From Hymenobacter ginkgonis (GTDB lineage Bacteria; Bacteroidota; Bacteroidia; Cytophagales; Hymenobacteraceae): DNA of 64,000 nucleotides. Numbering within the stretch: position 1 is the stretch's first letter; every line of letters begins with the position of its first letter. The notes beneath the pieces were generated by a model. It was not told the origin of the DNA. It searched no databases and worked only from the letters and a program-made list of their open reading frames with translations. The stretch spans positions 310,001-374,000 of the forward strand of contig NZ_WQKZ01000004.1 in assembly GCF_009755225.1 (NCBI RefSeq), given 5' to 3'. This document shows, piece by piece, positions 34,284-41,969 of the stretch. A program made the translations under genes and the position numbers.

Positions 34284-36044
34284 ATGAGCATCAAATCATC
34301 CATCACCCTGGGGCTTTTGGCCATGCTGGCGCTGCTGGTGGGCAGCGGCAGCTACGCCTACTACACCGTGCAGCGCCTCGAAAGCAGCACCCGCACTATC
34401 CTTCAGGATAATTTTTATTCGGTGCAGCTGGGCCAGGGCATGTTGCAGGCCCTCGACCAAACCGAAACCGCCCCTACCCCCGCCGCGGGCCTGGCGCAGT
34501 TTGGGGCGCTGCTGGCCCGCGAAGCGGGCAACATCACGGAGCAGGGCGAGCAGCCGCTGGTCGATAGCCTTACCCGAGGCTTGGCCCGCTACCGCCAGCA
34601 GCCCAGCGCGGCAGGCTTCGTGCAACTGCGCCGCCAGACGCACCACATGGTGCAGCTTAATATGCTGGCGCTCACCCGCAAAAATGCGGCCGCCGCCAGC
34701 GCCGCCACGGTAGCCAGCCGCTACCTCATCCTGTGCACGGTGCTGGGCTTACTGCTCGCCCTGACGTTGGTACTAAGCGTGCCCGAGGCCGCCGTGACGG
34801 GGCTACGCAAGCTCTCCGCCAGCATCGACCACGCCACGCAGGGCGACTTCTCGGCGTCGATTCCGGTGGAAAGCTCCGATGAATTTGGGCGGGTAGCCCT
34901 GGGGTTTAACCGCCTTTTGACGCAGCTCGACGCCTTTCGCAATACCAACTTGGCCGGGGTATTGGCCGAGCGCAACCGGGCCGCCAGCATTGTGCGCACG
35001 CTGGATGAGGGCTTGCTGCTACTCGACGAAAACGGCTTGGTGCTCGTGGCTAACCCGCTCGCGTGCACGCTACTGGGCTTGGCTGAGCGGCAAGTAATTG
35101 GCCACTCGGCTGCGGCGCTGGCCGAGCAGCACCCCCTGCTTCAGCAGCTGCTAGCCTATGCGCAGCGGCCTGCCGCCCGCCGCACGGGGCCCCTACCCTT
35201 TACGGTGGCGCACCACGGCGAAGAAGCCCACTACCAACTGGTGGTGCACGATGTGTTGAGCCCGAGCCCCACGCACGGCCACCTGGAGTTTGCCGGCACC
35301 ATCCTGGCGCTGCATAATGTGTCGGACTTTACCAAGCGCGACCAAACGAAGTCGCATTTCCTGGCCACTGTGTCGCATGAGCTGCGGACGCCGCTTTCGA
35401 CTATCAATTTCCACCTCAAGCTGCTGCAAGACCCGCGCGTGGGCACGCTCACGCCCGAGCAGCAGGAGATAATTGCCAGCGTGAAGCAGGAAAACCAGCG
35501 CCTGTTAAACCTCACCGGCAACCTGCTCGACGTGTCGCGCCTCGAAAGCGAATCGCTGCCGCTAGATGCGCAGCCCCTACCCCTCGCGGATTTGGTAACC
35601 CAAGCTATTGCGCCGGTGCAGCTGCAACTGGCGCCCAAGCAGTTGCAGCTCGACGTGCAACTGCCGCCCGACCTGCCCGCCGTGCGCGCCGACCGCGAAA
35701 AGTCGGTGTGGGTGCTGCTCAACCTGCTCACCAATGCCGTGCGGCACTCGCCGGCCCAGGCCACCATCGAAGTGCGGGCGGCCCGCATGCCCAATGGCCG
35801 CGCCGTGCGGGTGGAGGTGCAGGACCACGGCCCCGGCATTGCCCCCGAGCACCAAGAGCACATTTTTCAGCGCTTTACCCAGCTCACGCAGGCCGCAGAT
35901 GCACCGCGCACGGGCAGCGGCCTGGGCCTAAGCATCGGCCGCGAATTCATCACTTCGCAAGGTGGCCAGCTAGGGGTAGAGAGCACGCCTGGGGCCGGCA
36001 GCACCTTCTTTTTCACGCTTCCCATTGCCGACGAATTGGCCTAA
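34284..36044 (+). CDS. HAMP/PAS histidine kinase (1 of 2), potassium locus
   Basis: 586 residues from ATG 34284. One N-terminal and one central membrane span flank a periplasmic segment (about 30-155); HAMP (about 180-235); a PAS-like region (about 240-360, ILDENGLVLVANPLACTLLG-like LLLDENGLVLVANP). HisKA carries phospho-His in VSHELRTPLST, and HATPase motifs are NLLTNAVRH, DHGPGIAPEH and GSGLGLSIGREF. It probably phosphorylates the NtrC-type regulator upstream. A sigma-54 promoter sits in front. Kup follows 27 bases later. Close relative of the kinase at 47065, so one pair arose by duplication. Confidence 0.9.
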   Translation: MSIKSSITLGLLAMLALLVGSGSYAYYTVQRLESSTRTILQDNFYSVQLGQGMLQALDQTETAPTPAAGLAQFGALLAREAGNITEQGEQPLVDSLTRGLARYRQQPSAAGFVQLRRQTHHMVQLNMLALTRKNAAAASAATVASRYLILCTVLGLLLALTLVLSVPEAAVTGLRKLSASIDHATQGDFSASIPVESSDEFGRVALGFNRLLTQLDAFRNTNLAGVLAERNRAASIVRTLDEGLLLLDENGLVLVANPLACTLLGLAERQVIGHSAAALAEQHPLLQQLLAYAQRPAARRTGPLPFTVAHHGEEAHYQLVVHDVLSPSPTHGHLEFAGTILALHNVSDFTKRDQTKSHFLATVSHELRTPLSTINFHLKLLQDPRVGTLTPEQQEIIASVKQENQRLLNLTGNLLDVSRLESESLPLDAQPLPLADLVTQAIAPVQLQLAPKQLQLDVQLPPDLPAVRADREKSVWVLLNLLTNAVRHSPAQATIEVRAARMPNGRAVRVEVQDHGPGIAPEHQEHIFQRFTQLTQAADAPRTGSGLGLSIGREFITSQGGQLGVESTPGAGSTFFFTLPIADELA

Positions 36045-36071
36045 GGGCCGCCCTTTTTTCTCTATTTTTCT

Positions 36072-38093
36072 ATGGCTTCCGTAGCACTTTCCGACACCAG
36101 TATTCACACCCGGCGCATTACGGCGGCCGGGCTGCTGGTTACCCTAGGCATCATTTTCGGCGACATTGGCACCTCGCCGCTGTACGTGTTCAAATCTATC
36201 CTCGGCGACCGGCCCATCAGCGAACTGCTGGTGTACGGCGGCGTGTCGGCCATTTTCTGGACGCTCACGCTGCAAACCAGCATCAAGTACATCTGGCTTA
36301 CGCTGGAGGCTGATAACCACGGCGAAGGCGGTATTTTTTCGCTCTATTCGCTGGTGCGGCGGCGCGGCAAGTGGCTGATGTGGCCCGCCATCATCGGGGC
36401 CGGCACGCTGCTGGCCGACGGCATCATCACGCCGCCCATCTCGGTATCGTCGGCCATTGAGGGGCTGAAAATCCTGGACCCTGGCTTGTCAGAAACCACC
36501 ATTATCGGCATCGTGCTGGTTATTATCACTTTACTGTTTGGCTTCCAGCAGTTTGGCACCAAGGTGGTGGGCGCGTCCTTCGGGCCAATTATGCTGCTGT
36601 GGTTTACCACGATTGGCACGCTGGGCTTTGTGCAGGTGCTGCACCACCCCGGCGTGCTCGCCGCCCTCAACCCGCTCTACGCCATTAAGTTGCTGACCGT
36701 TTACCCGAAAGGATTCTGGCTGCTGGGCGCGGTATTCTTGTGCACCACTGGGGCCGAGGCGCTGTATTCCGACCTGGGCCACTGCGGGCGCAAGAACATC
36801 CGCGTATCCTGGATTTTGGTAAAAACGGCGTTGGTGCTCAATTACTTTGGGCAGGCCGCCTGGGCCATGCAGTTTGTGGGCAAGCCCATCGGCGCCGACC
36901 AAAACCCGTTCTTCCTTATCGCGCCGACCTGGGCATTGCTACCCCTCATTTTGCTGGCCACCCTGGCCACTATCATCGCTTCGCAAGCCCTGATTTCGGG
37001 TTCTTACACCCTTATTTCTGAAGCCGTTAGCTTGAATTTCTGGCCTAAGGTGCGCATCCTATTTCCTACCGACCAGCGCGGGCAGATTTACGTGCCCAGC
37101 ATTAACTGGCTGCTGTGGTTTGGCTGCGTGTGCGTGCAGCTGTGGTTCAAAACTTCGTCGAACATGGAAGCGGCTTATGGCTTTTCCATCACCGTGGCTA
37201 TGATTACGACGAGCATTTTGCTTTCGCAGTATTTGCGCGGGGTGCGGCACTGGGCGCTGCCAGTGGTGGGGCTCATTATGCTGGTGTTTTTGACGGTGGA
37301 GCTGTCGTTTTTGGTGGCCAACATCACTAAGCTGCTGAACCGGCTCGGTATCTTGGTTTTCGAGTGGGCCCTGATTCTCAGCATGTGGGTAGGCTACAAA
37401 GGCCGGCAGATTAAGAACCGCTACCTCGACATGACCACTTGGGCCGACAACCTAGCCACCCTGCAAGAGCTGAGCCAGGACGCCACCGTGAGCAAGTACG
37501 CCTCGAACCTGGTGTACCTCACGCGCAGCAAAAACGCGCAGCAAATTGAGTCGCGCATCCTCTACTCCATCCTGCGCAAAAAGCCCAAGCGCGCCGACCG
37601 CTACTGGTTTCTCAACATCAGTTCATTAAATGAGCCGTTTGGGATGCGCTACACCCTCGAAACGCTGGTGCCCGACGTGGCTTACAAAATCAATTTTCAG
37701 CTCGGTTTCCGCATTCAGCCGCGCATCAACCTGCTGTTTCGCCGGGTACTCGAAGACATGGCCGCCCAGGGCGAAATCGACATTACCTCGCGCTACGCCA
37801 CGCTGCAAAAGCGCCACCTACCCGGCGACTTTCGCTTTGTGGTGCTTGATAAAGTGCTCAGCTTCGACAACCAGCTGTCGTTTAAGGAAAGCTTCATTTT
37901 GAAAAGCTACTTTTTCCTCAACCGCTTGGCCATCAGCGACCAGCAGGCCTTCGGCCTCGACACCAGCGACGTGACGGTGGAGAACGTGCCGCTCACCATT
38001 CAGCCCTACGCCAAGCTCGACTTGCAGCGGGCGGTGGCAGAGAGCCAAGTAGCACCGGCTAAGGCGGAGGTGATGGCTAGCGCGGCGTTGTAG
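36072..38093 (+). CDS. kup: Potassium transporter Kup
   Basis: 673 residues. Constitutive-type low-affinity K+ (H+ symport) uptake across the inner membrane. Twelve membrane spans in the first 435 residues with family motifs: GIIFGDIGTSPLYVFKSIL, DNHGEGGIFSLYSLV, TGAEALYSDLGHCGRKNI, YFGQAAWAM and QALISGSYTLISEA. The hydrophilic C-terminus (about 240 residues) is normal for Kup/HAK. It follows the histidine kinase by 27 bases, so may be co-transcribed under sigma-54 control, which would be unusual for a Kup gene. Confidence 0.95.
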   Translation: MASVALSDTSIHTRRITAAGLLVTLGIIFGDIGTSPLYVFKSILGDRPISELLVYGGVSAIFWTLTLQTSIKYIWLTLEADNHGEGGIFSLYSLVRRRGKWLMWPAIIGAGTLLADGIITPPISVSSAIEGLKILDPGLSETTIIGIVLVIITLLFGFQQFGTKVVGASFGPIMLLWFTTIGTLGFVQVLHHPGVLAALNPLYAIKLLTVYPKGFWLLGAVFLCTTGAEALYSDLGHCGRKNIRVSWILVKTALVLNYFGQAAWAMQFVGKPIGADQNPFFLIAPTWALLPLILLATLATIIASQALISGSYTLISEAVSLNFWPKVRILFPTDQRGQIYVPSINWLLWFGCVCVQLWFKTSSNMEAAYGFSITVAMITTSILLSQYLRGVRHWALPVVGLIMLVFLTVELSFLVANITKLLNRLGILVFEWALILSMWVGYKGRQIKNRYLDMTTWADNLATLQELSQDATVSKYASNLVYLTRSKNAQQIESRILYSILRKKPKRADRYWFLNISSLNEPFGMRYTLETLVPDVAYKINFQLGFRIQPRINLLFRRVLEDMAAQGEIDITSRYATLQKRHLPGDFRFVVLDKVLSFDNQLSFKESFILKSYFFLNRLAISDQQAFGLDTSDVTVENVPLTIQPYAKLDLQRAVAESQVAPAKAEVMASAAL

Positions 38094-38171
38094 CGAAGGT
38101 ACTGGCGTGGGGTACCGTGAGGCCTCATACTAAGTACAGATACTTAGTAAATAAGATTTTACGATTTTCCA

Positions 38172-39566
38172 ATGTCCGAATGCACCATCCTGCTCATCGA
38201 CGATGAGGAGCTGTTGCGCCTGGCCGTGGCGCGCACCCTGGAGCTGGAAGGCTACCCCGTTTTGCAGGCGGCCAACGCCTATACGGGCCTCCAACTCTTG
38301 GCGGACCACGCCAACGAAATAGGCGTCATTCTTTCTGATGTGAAGCTGCCCGACGGGCGCGGCCTCGACTTGCTACCCCGCTACCGCGCCCTGGCCCCGC
38401 TAGCCGAAGTCGTGCTAATGACCGCCTACGGCACCATCGCCGACGGCGTGCGCGCCATGCGGGAAGGCGCCTTCGACTACCTCGCCAAAGGCGATGCCGA
38501 CGAGCGCTTGGTGGTAGTAGTGGACCGCGCCGCCGAAAAAGCCCGCCTCCGGCGCCGCGTGGCCGACCTCGAAAAAAAGGTGGGCAGCCACTACACCTTC
38601 GAAGCGATGGTGGGCCACTCGCCGGCGCTGGCAGAAGCCAAGCGGGCGGCGCAGCAAGTAGCCGCCACCGAGGCCACGGTGCTGCTCGAAGGCCCCACCG
38701 GCGCCGGCAAAGAGCTGTTTGCCCAGGCTATTCACTACGCCAGCCCGCGCCGGAGCAAACCCTTTGTGGCCGTCAATTGCAGCGCCTTCCCCAAAGAATT
38801 GCTCGAATCGGAGCTGTTTGGCTACCGCAAGGGCGCTTTTACGGGGGCGAATACCGACAAGAAGGGCTTGTTTGAGGAAGCCAACGGCGGCACGCTCTTT
38901 TTGGACGAAATCGGCGAGCTGGCCCCCGAGGCCCAAGCCAAACTCTTGCGGGCCCTTGAAAGCCAAGAGTTTACCAAGCTCGGCGACAACCGCCCTACCC
39001 GGGTGAATGTGCGCGTGGTAGCCGCCACCAACCGCAACCTCAAGCAGGAGGCCGACGCCGGCCACTTCCGACTCGACTTGTACTACCGCCTCTCGGTGGT
39101 GGTGCTGCGGGTGCCGCCGCTCAGTGCGCGCCGGGGCGACGTACCCGTGCTGGCGCACTTCTTCGCGCAGCACTTTGCTACCCAGCTGCGCCAGCGCCCG
39201 CTGGTGCTTAGCGCCGAGGCCATGCAGGCCCTCGAAGCCTATGCCTGGCCCGGCAACGTGCGCGAACTGCGCAACGTGCTCGAACGCGCCAGCATCCTGA
39301 CGCCGCCCGGCCAGCCGCTCGCCGCCACCGACCTCCCCCTCGAAGTGCAGCTGGCCGCCCTAGAAACCCAGCTGGGTCCGCCGCCCCCTACCCCCTCCCT
39401 CGACCCCGACCCCGCTGCCGACGACCCGCGCCTGCTGCGCAACGCCGAAAAGCACCACATCCAGCGCATGCTGCTAGAATGCCACGGCAACAAAGCCGCC
39501 ACTGCCCGGGTCCTCGGCATCGCCCACACCACGCTCTACCGCAAGCTGGAGGAGTACGGCTTGTAA
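38172..39566 (+). CDS. Sigma-54-dependent NtrC-type response regulator (2 of 2)
   Basis: 464 residues with the same plan as the regulator at 32711: REC phospho-site D56, Walker A GPTGAGKE (174-181), GAFTGA (221-226), and a Fis-type HTH at the C-terminus ending TLYRKLEEYGL. It differs by a Pro/Asp-rich linker before the Fis helix. It lies between kup and the kdp genes, where a KdpE would be expected, so it probably replaces KdpE and activates kdp from a sigma-54 promoter (candidate at 39774). Confidence 0.92.
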   Translation: MSECTILLIDDEELLRLAVARTLELEGYPVLQAANAYTGLQLLADHANEIGVILSDVKLPDGRGLDLLPRYRALAPLAEVVLMTAYGTIADGVRAMREGAFDYLAKGDADERLVVVVDRAAEKARLRRRVADLEKKVGSHYTFEAMVGHSPALAEAKRAAQQVAATEATVLLEGPTGAGKELFAQAIHYASPRRSKPFVAVNCSAFPKELLESELFGYRKGAFTGANTDKKGLFEEANGGTLFLDEIGELAPEAQAKLLRALESQEFTKLGDNRPTRVNVRVVAATNRNLKQEADAGHFRLDLYYRLSVVVLRVPPLSARRGDVPVLAHFFAQHFATQLRQRPLVLSAEAMQALEAYAWPGNVRELRNVLERASILTPPGQPLAATDLPLEVQLAALETQLGPPPPTPSLDPDPAADDPRLLRNAEKHHIQRMLLECHGNKAATARVLGIAHTTLYRKLEEYGL

Positions 39567-39624
39567 AGCTGCCGGCCTTAGGCTAGCGGCTGAGGCCAGG
39601 CAGGCCATCTCCATAGGCTGTCCT

Positions 39625-39650
39625 AAAACGCTAGGGTGCGCTAGCGTTTT
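39625..39650. terminator. Hairpin after the second regulator, repeated arm
   Basis: AAAACGCTAG-GGTGCG-CTAGCGTTTT, perfect ten-base arms with a T-run. A further AAAACGCTAG copy lies at 39667-39676. Likely terminator with repeat character. Confidence 0.55.
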
Positions 39651-39773
39651 GCACAAAGGCCCTAGCAAAACGCTAGTCTTGGCGCGCTAGCTGCCAAGCT
39701 TAGCTTGCGCTGATTGAAATTATTCTTGCTGTTTCACAGACACTTACACAAGGATTTTTACTACCCCTACCAG

Positions 39774-39791
39774 TTGGGGCCTGGCTTTGCT
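39774..39791 (+). promoter_or_regulatory. Possible sigma-54 promoter of the kdp operon
   Basis: GG at 39777-39778, ten bases, then GC at 39789-39790 within TTGGGGCCTGGCTTTGCT. The -12 part (TTTGC) is good and the -24 part weak. About 60 bases before the first small gene. Confidence 0.3.
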
Positions 39792-39849
39792 CAGGCTACA
39801 AGGGTCGCCACAACTCGCGGCGCTTTTAGGCCCTTTCACCTCATTTACC

Positions 39850-39948
39850 ATGCCTACCCCCCTCCTAATGATTCTCCTGCTCACGGCCGCCGGCCTGGCT
39901 GGGTTCTGGCTCTTTTACAAGTCAGTTGATTTTTTTGACCATATCTAA
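39850..39948 (+). CDS. Small membrane peptide upstream of kdpF, 32 aa
   Basis: ATG 39850 to TAA 39948. The peptide has one hydrophobic helix (LLMILLLTAAGLAGFWLFY) and an acidic/aromatic tail KSVDFFDHI. It is twelve bases before kdpF, in the same direction, with coding-like start spacing. It may be a second KdpF-like stabilising subunit or a leader peptide; it does not have the KdpF tail (LLKPERF). No family recognised. Confidence 0.5.
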   Translation: MPTPLLMILLLTAAGLAGFWLFYKSVDFFDHI

Positions 39949-39960
39949 GCCGCTCATCCC

Positions 39961-40041
39961 ATGATGGTTGCCCTCCTTGCCTTGTCGCTGGCTGTGTTCG
40001 GCTACTTGGTATATGTGCTGCTGAAGCCCGAGCGCTTCTAG
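39961..40041 (+). CDS. kdpF: KdpF subunit of the K+-transporting ATPase
   Basis: 26 residues: MMVALLALSLAVFGYLVYV then LLKPERF. A single membrane helix with the KdpF signature tail L-L-K-P-E-R/K-F. KdpF stabilises the KdpFABC complex in the inner membrane. The second ATG of the ATGATG start could be used. kdpA follows 28 bases later. Confidence 0.88.
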   Translation: MMVALLALSLAVFGYLVYVLLKPERF

Positions 40042-40069
40042 GCTGTTTTCTTCCTTCGATTTCCTTGCC

Positions 40070-41770
40070 ATGACTACTGGTTTATTAGGTATTTTCGTCA
40101 CCTATGGGCTTACGCTTTTGCTAGCCCTGCCGCTGGGCCGGTTTTTGGCCAATGTATTTCAGGGCCACCAAAATGCACTCGACTTCTTGGCGCCGTTGGA
40201 GCGCGGCTTGTTCCGCCTGGCTGGCCTCGACGAGAAGCGCGAAATGACCTGGCAGCAGCACCTGCTAGCGCTGCTCACTATCAACTTGGTGTGGTTCGTG
40301 TTCGCCATGGTCGTGCTCTGCACCCAGGGCAGCCTACCCCTCAACCCAGACGGCAACCCCTCGATGTCGCCCGACCTGGCCTTCAACACCAACATTTCCT
40401 TCCTGGTCAACTGCAATTTGCAGCACTACTCCGGCGAATCGGGCCTGAGCTACTTGTCTCAAATTGTAGTCATTACGTTTCTGCAATTTGTGACGGCCGC
40501 CACCGGCATTGCCGCGGCCGTGGTCGTTCTCAACGCCCTGCAAACCCGCACCACCGATAAGCTCGGCAACTTCTACAACTACTTCGTCAAGAGCCTTACG
40601 CGCCTGCTGCTGCCGCTGTCGCTGGTTATTGCGCTCATCCTCGCCTTCAACGGCGCGCCCATGACGCTGCACGGCAAGCAGCAACTCGTGACGGTGCAGG
40701 GCGACTCCGTGGCCGTGGCGCGCGGCCCGGTGGCGGCCATGGTAGCCATCAAAGAGCTGGGCACCAACGGCGGTGGCTTCTTCGGCGCCAATTCGGCGCA
40801 CCCGCTCGAAAACCCCAACTTCGCCACCAACGTGACCGAGAACGTGGCGCTGGCGCTTATCCCCCTCGCGCTAGTGTTCGCGCTGGGCTTTTACCTCAAG
40901 CGTCAGAAGCTGGCCTACATGATATTCGGCGTGATGACGGTAGGCTTCCTGGCCCTGCTGGCGCCCACTGTGTACTACGAAATGCACGGCAACCCCGCCA
41001 TCAGCCAAATGGGTGTAAACCAAGCGTTAGGCGCGCTGGAGGGCAAGGAAATCCGCTTCGGCGCGGCGGCCTCGGCCTACTGGAGCATCACGAATACGGT
41101 CATCAGCTGCGGCTCCATCAACTCGATGCACGATTCGTTTATGCCGCTTTCGGGCCTGTGCCAGCTGCTGGGCATGATGACCAACGCCTTCTACGGCGGG
41201 TGTGGGGTAGGGCTGCTCAATTTCTTCGCCTATCTCATTATCGCCGTGTTCATTGCGGGCCTAATGGTGGGGCGCACGCCCGAGTTTTTGGGCAAGAAAA
41301 TCGAAGCCCGCGAGATGAAAATCGCCGTTATCGTGACGCTGCTGCACCCGCTGCTCATTCTGGCGGGCACCGCCCTCACGGCCCATCTATTCGCCGGCAG
41401 CCCTACCGAATACGCTGGCTGGCTAGCTAACCCCGGCTACCACGGCTTTTCAGAAATGCTCTACGAGTTCACCTCCGCCTCGGCCAACAACGGCTCGGGC
41501 TTCGAGGGCCTCGGCGACAACACGCCCTGGTGGAATATTTCGACGGGGGTAGTAATGCTGCTTTCGCGCTTCCTGCCCATCATCGGTCCGGTGGCCATCG
41601 CCGGTTTGCTGGCCCGCAAAAAAGTGGTGCCCGAAGGCGCCGGCACGTTGCCCGCCGATACCGCCACATTTGGCGTGATGGTGCTGGCCGTCATCGTCAT
41701 TATCGCGGCGCTGGCCTTCTTCCCGGCCCTGGCGCTGGGGCCGCTGGCCGAGCATTTTTCGCTGTACTAA
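40070..41770 (+). CDS. kdpA: KdpA, potassium-binding channel subunit
   Basis: 566 residues, ten membrane spans. The four selectivity-filter regions are visible: NTNISFLVNCNLQHYSGES, GTNGGGFFGANSAHPLENP, CGSINSMHDSFMPLSG and SANNGSGFEGLGDNTPWWN. KdpA binds K+ with high affinity and hands it to KdpB. Normal length. Followed by a 199-base gap holding a long inverted repeat before kdpB, instead of the usual tight coupling. Confidence 0.97.
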   Translation: MTTGLLGIFVTYGLTLLLALPLGRFLANVFQGHQNALDFLAPLERGLFRLAGLDEKREMTWQQHLLALLTINLVWFVFAMVVLCTQGSLPLNPDGNPSMSPDLAFNTNISFLVNCNLQHYSGESGLSYLSQIVVITFLQFVTAATGIAAAVVVLNALQTRTTDKLGNFYNYFVKSLTRLLLPLSLVIALILAFNGAPMTLHGKQQLVTVQGDSVAVARGPVAAMVAIKELGTNGGGFFGANSAHPLENPNFATNVTENVALALIPLALVFALGFYLKRQKLAYMIFGVMTVGFLALLAPTVYYEMHGNPAISQMGVNQALGALEGKEIRFGAAASAYWSITNTVISCGSINSMHDSFMPLSGLCQLLGMMTNAFYGGCGVGLLNFFAYLIIAVFIAGLMVGRTPEFLGKKIEAREMKIAVIVTLLHPLLILAGTALTAHLFAGSPTEYAGWLANPGYHGFSEMLYEFTSASANNGSGFEGLGDNTPWWNISTGVVMLLSRFLPIIGPVAIAGLLARKKVVPEGAGTLPADTATFGVMVLAVIVIIAALAFFPALALGPLAEHFSLY

Positions 41771-41801
41771 GGCTACGCTTGCCAAGCCGCTCCCGAACGT
41801 A

Positions 41802-41948
41802 GCGCCTCACCCCTAGTCCCTCTCCGAAAAGGAGAGGGGAATTAGCTCTAGTTTTTAGTCTCACGCTTTTCATCGCTTCACCCAGCTAGCTTCTAGAACT
41901 AGAAGCTAGTCCCCCTCTCCTTTTCGGAGGGGGCTAGGGGTGAGGCGC
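41802..41948. repeat. Long inverted repeat inside the kdp operon
   Basis: Arms 41802-41847 and 41904-41948 (GCGCCTCACCCCTAG..CTCTCCGAAAAGGAGAG.. and its complement) are reverse complements with few mismatches, each with an internal small hairpin. Between them is the perfect palindrome CTAGCTTCTAG-AA-CTAGAAGCTAG (41886-41909). Interrupts the kdpA-kdpB gap. It looks like a dispersed non-coding element. Confidence 0.8.
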
Positions 41949-41969
41949 ACGCCAGAAAGAACCTCTAAA

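Noticed and set aside
36045..36071. c-di-AMP (ydaO) riboswitch before kup
   Set aside because: The gap before kup is only 27 bases; no structured leader fits.
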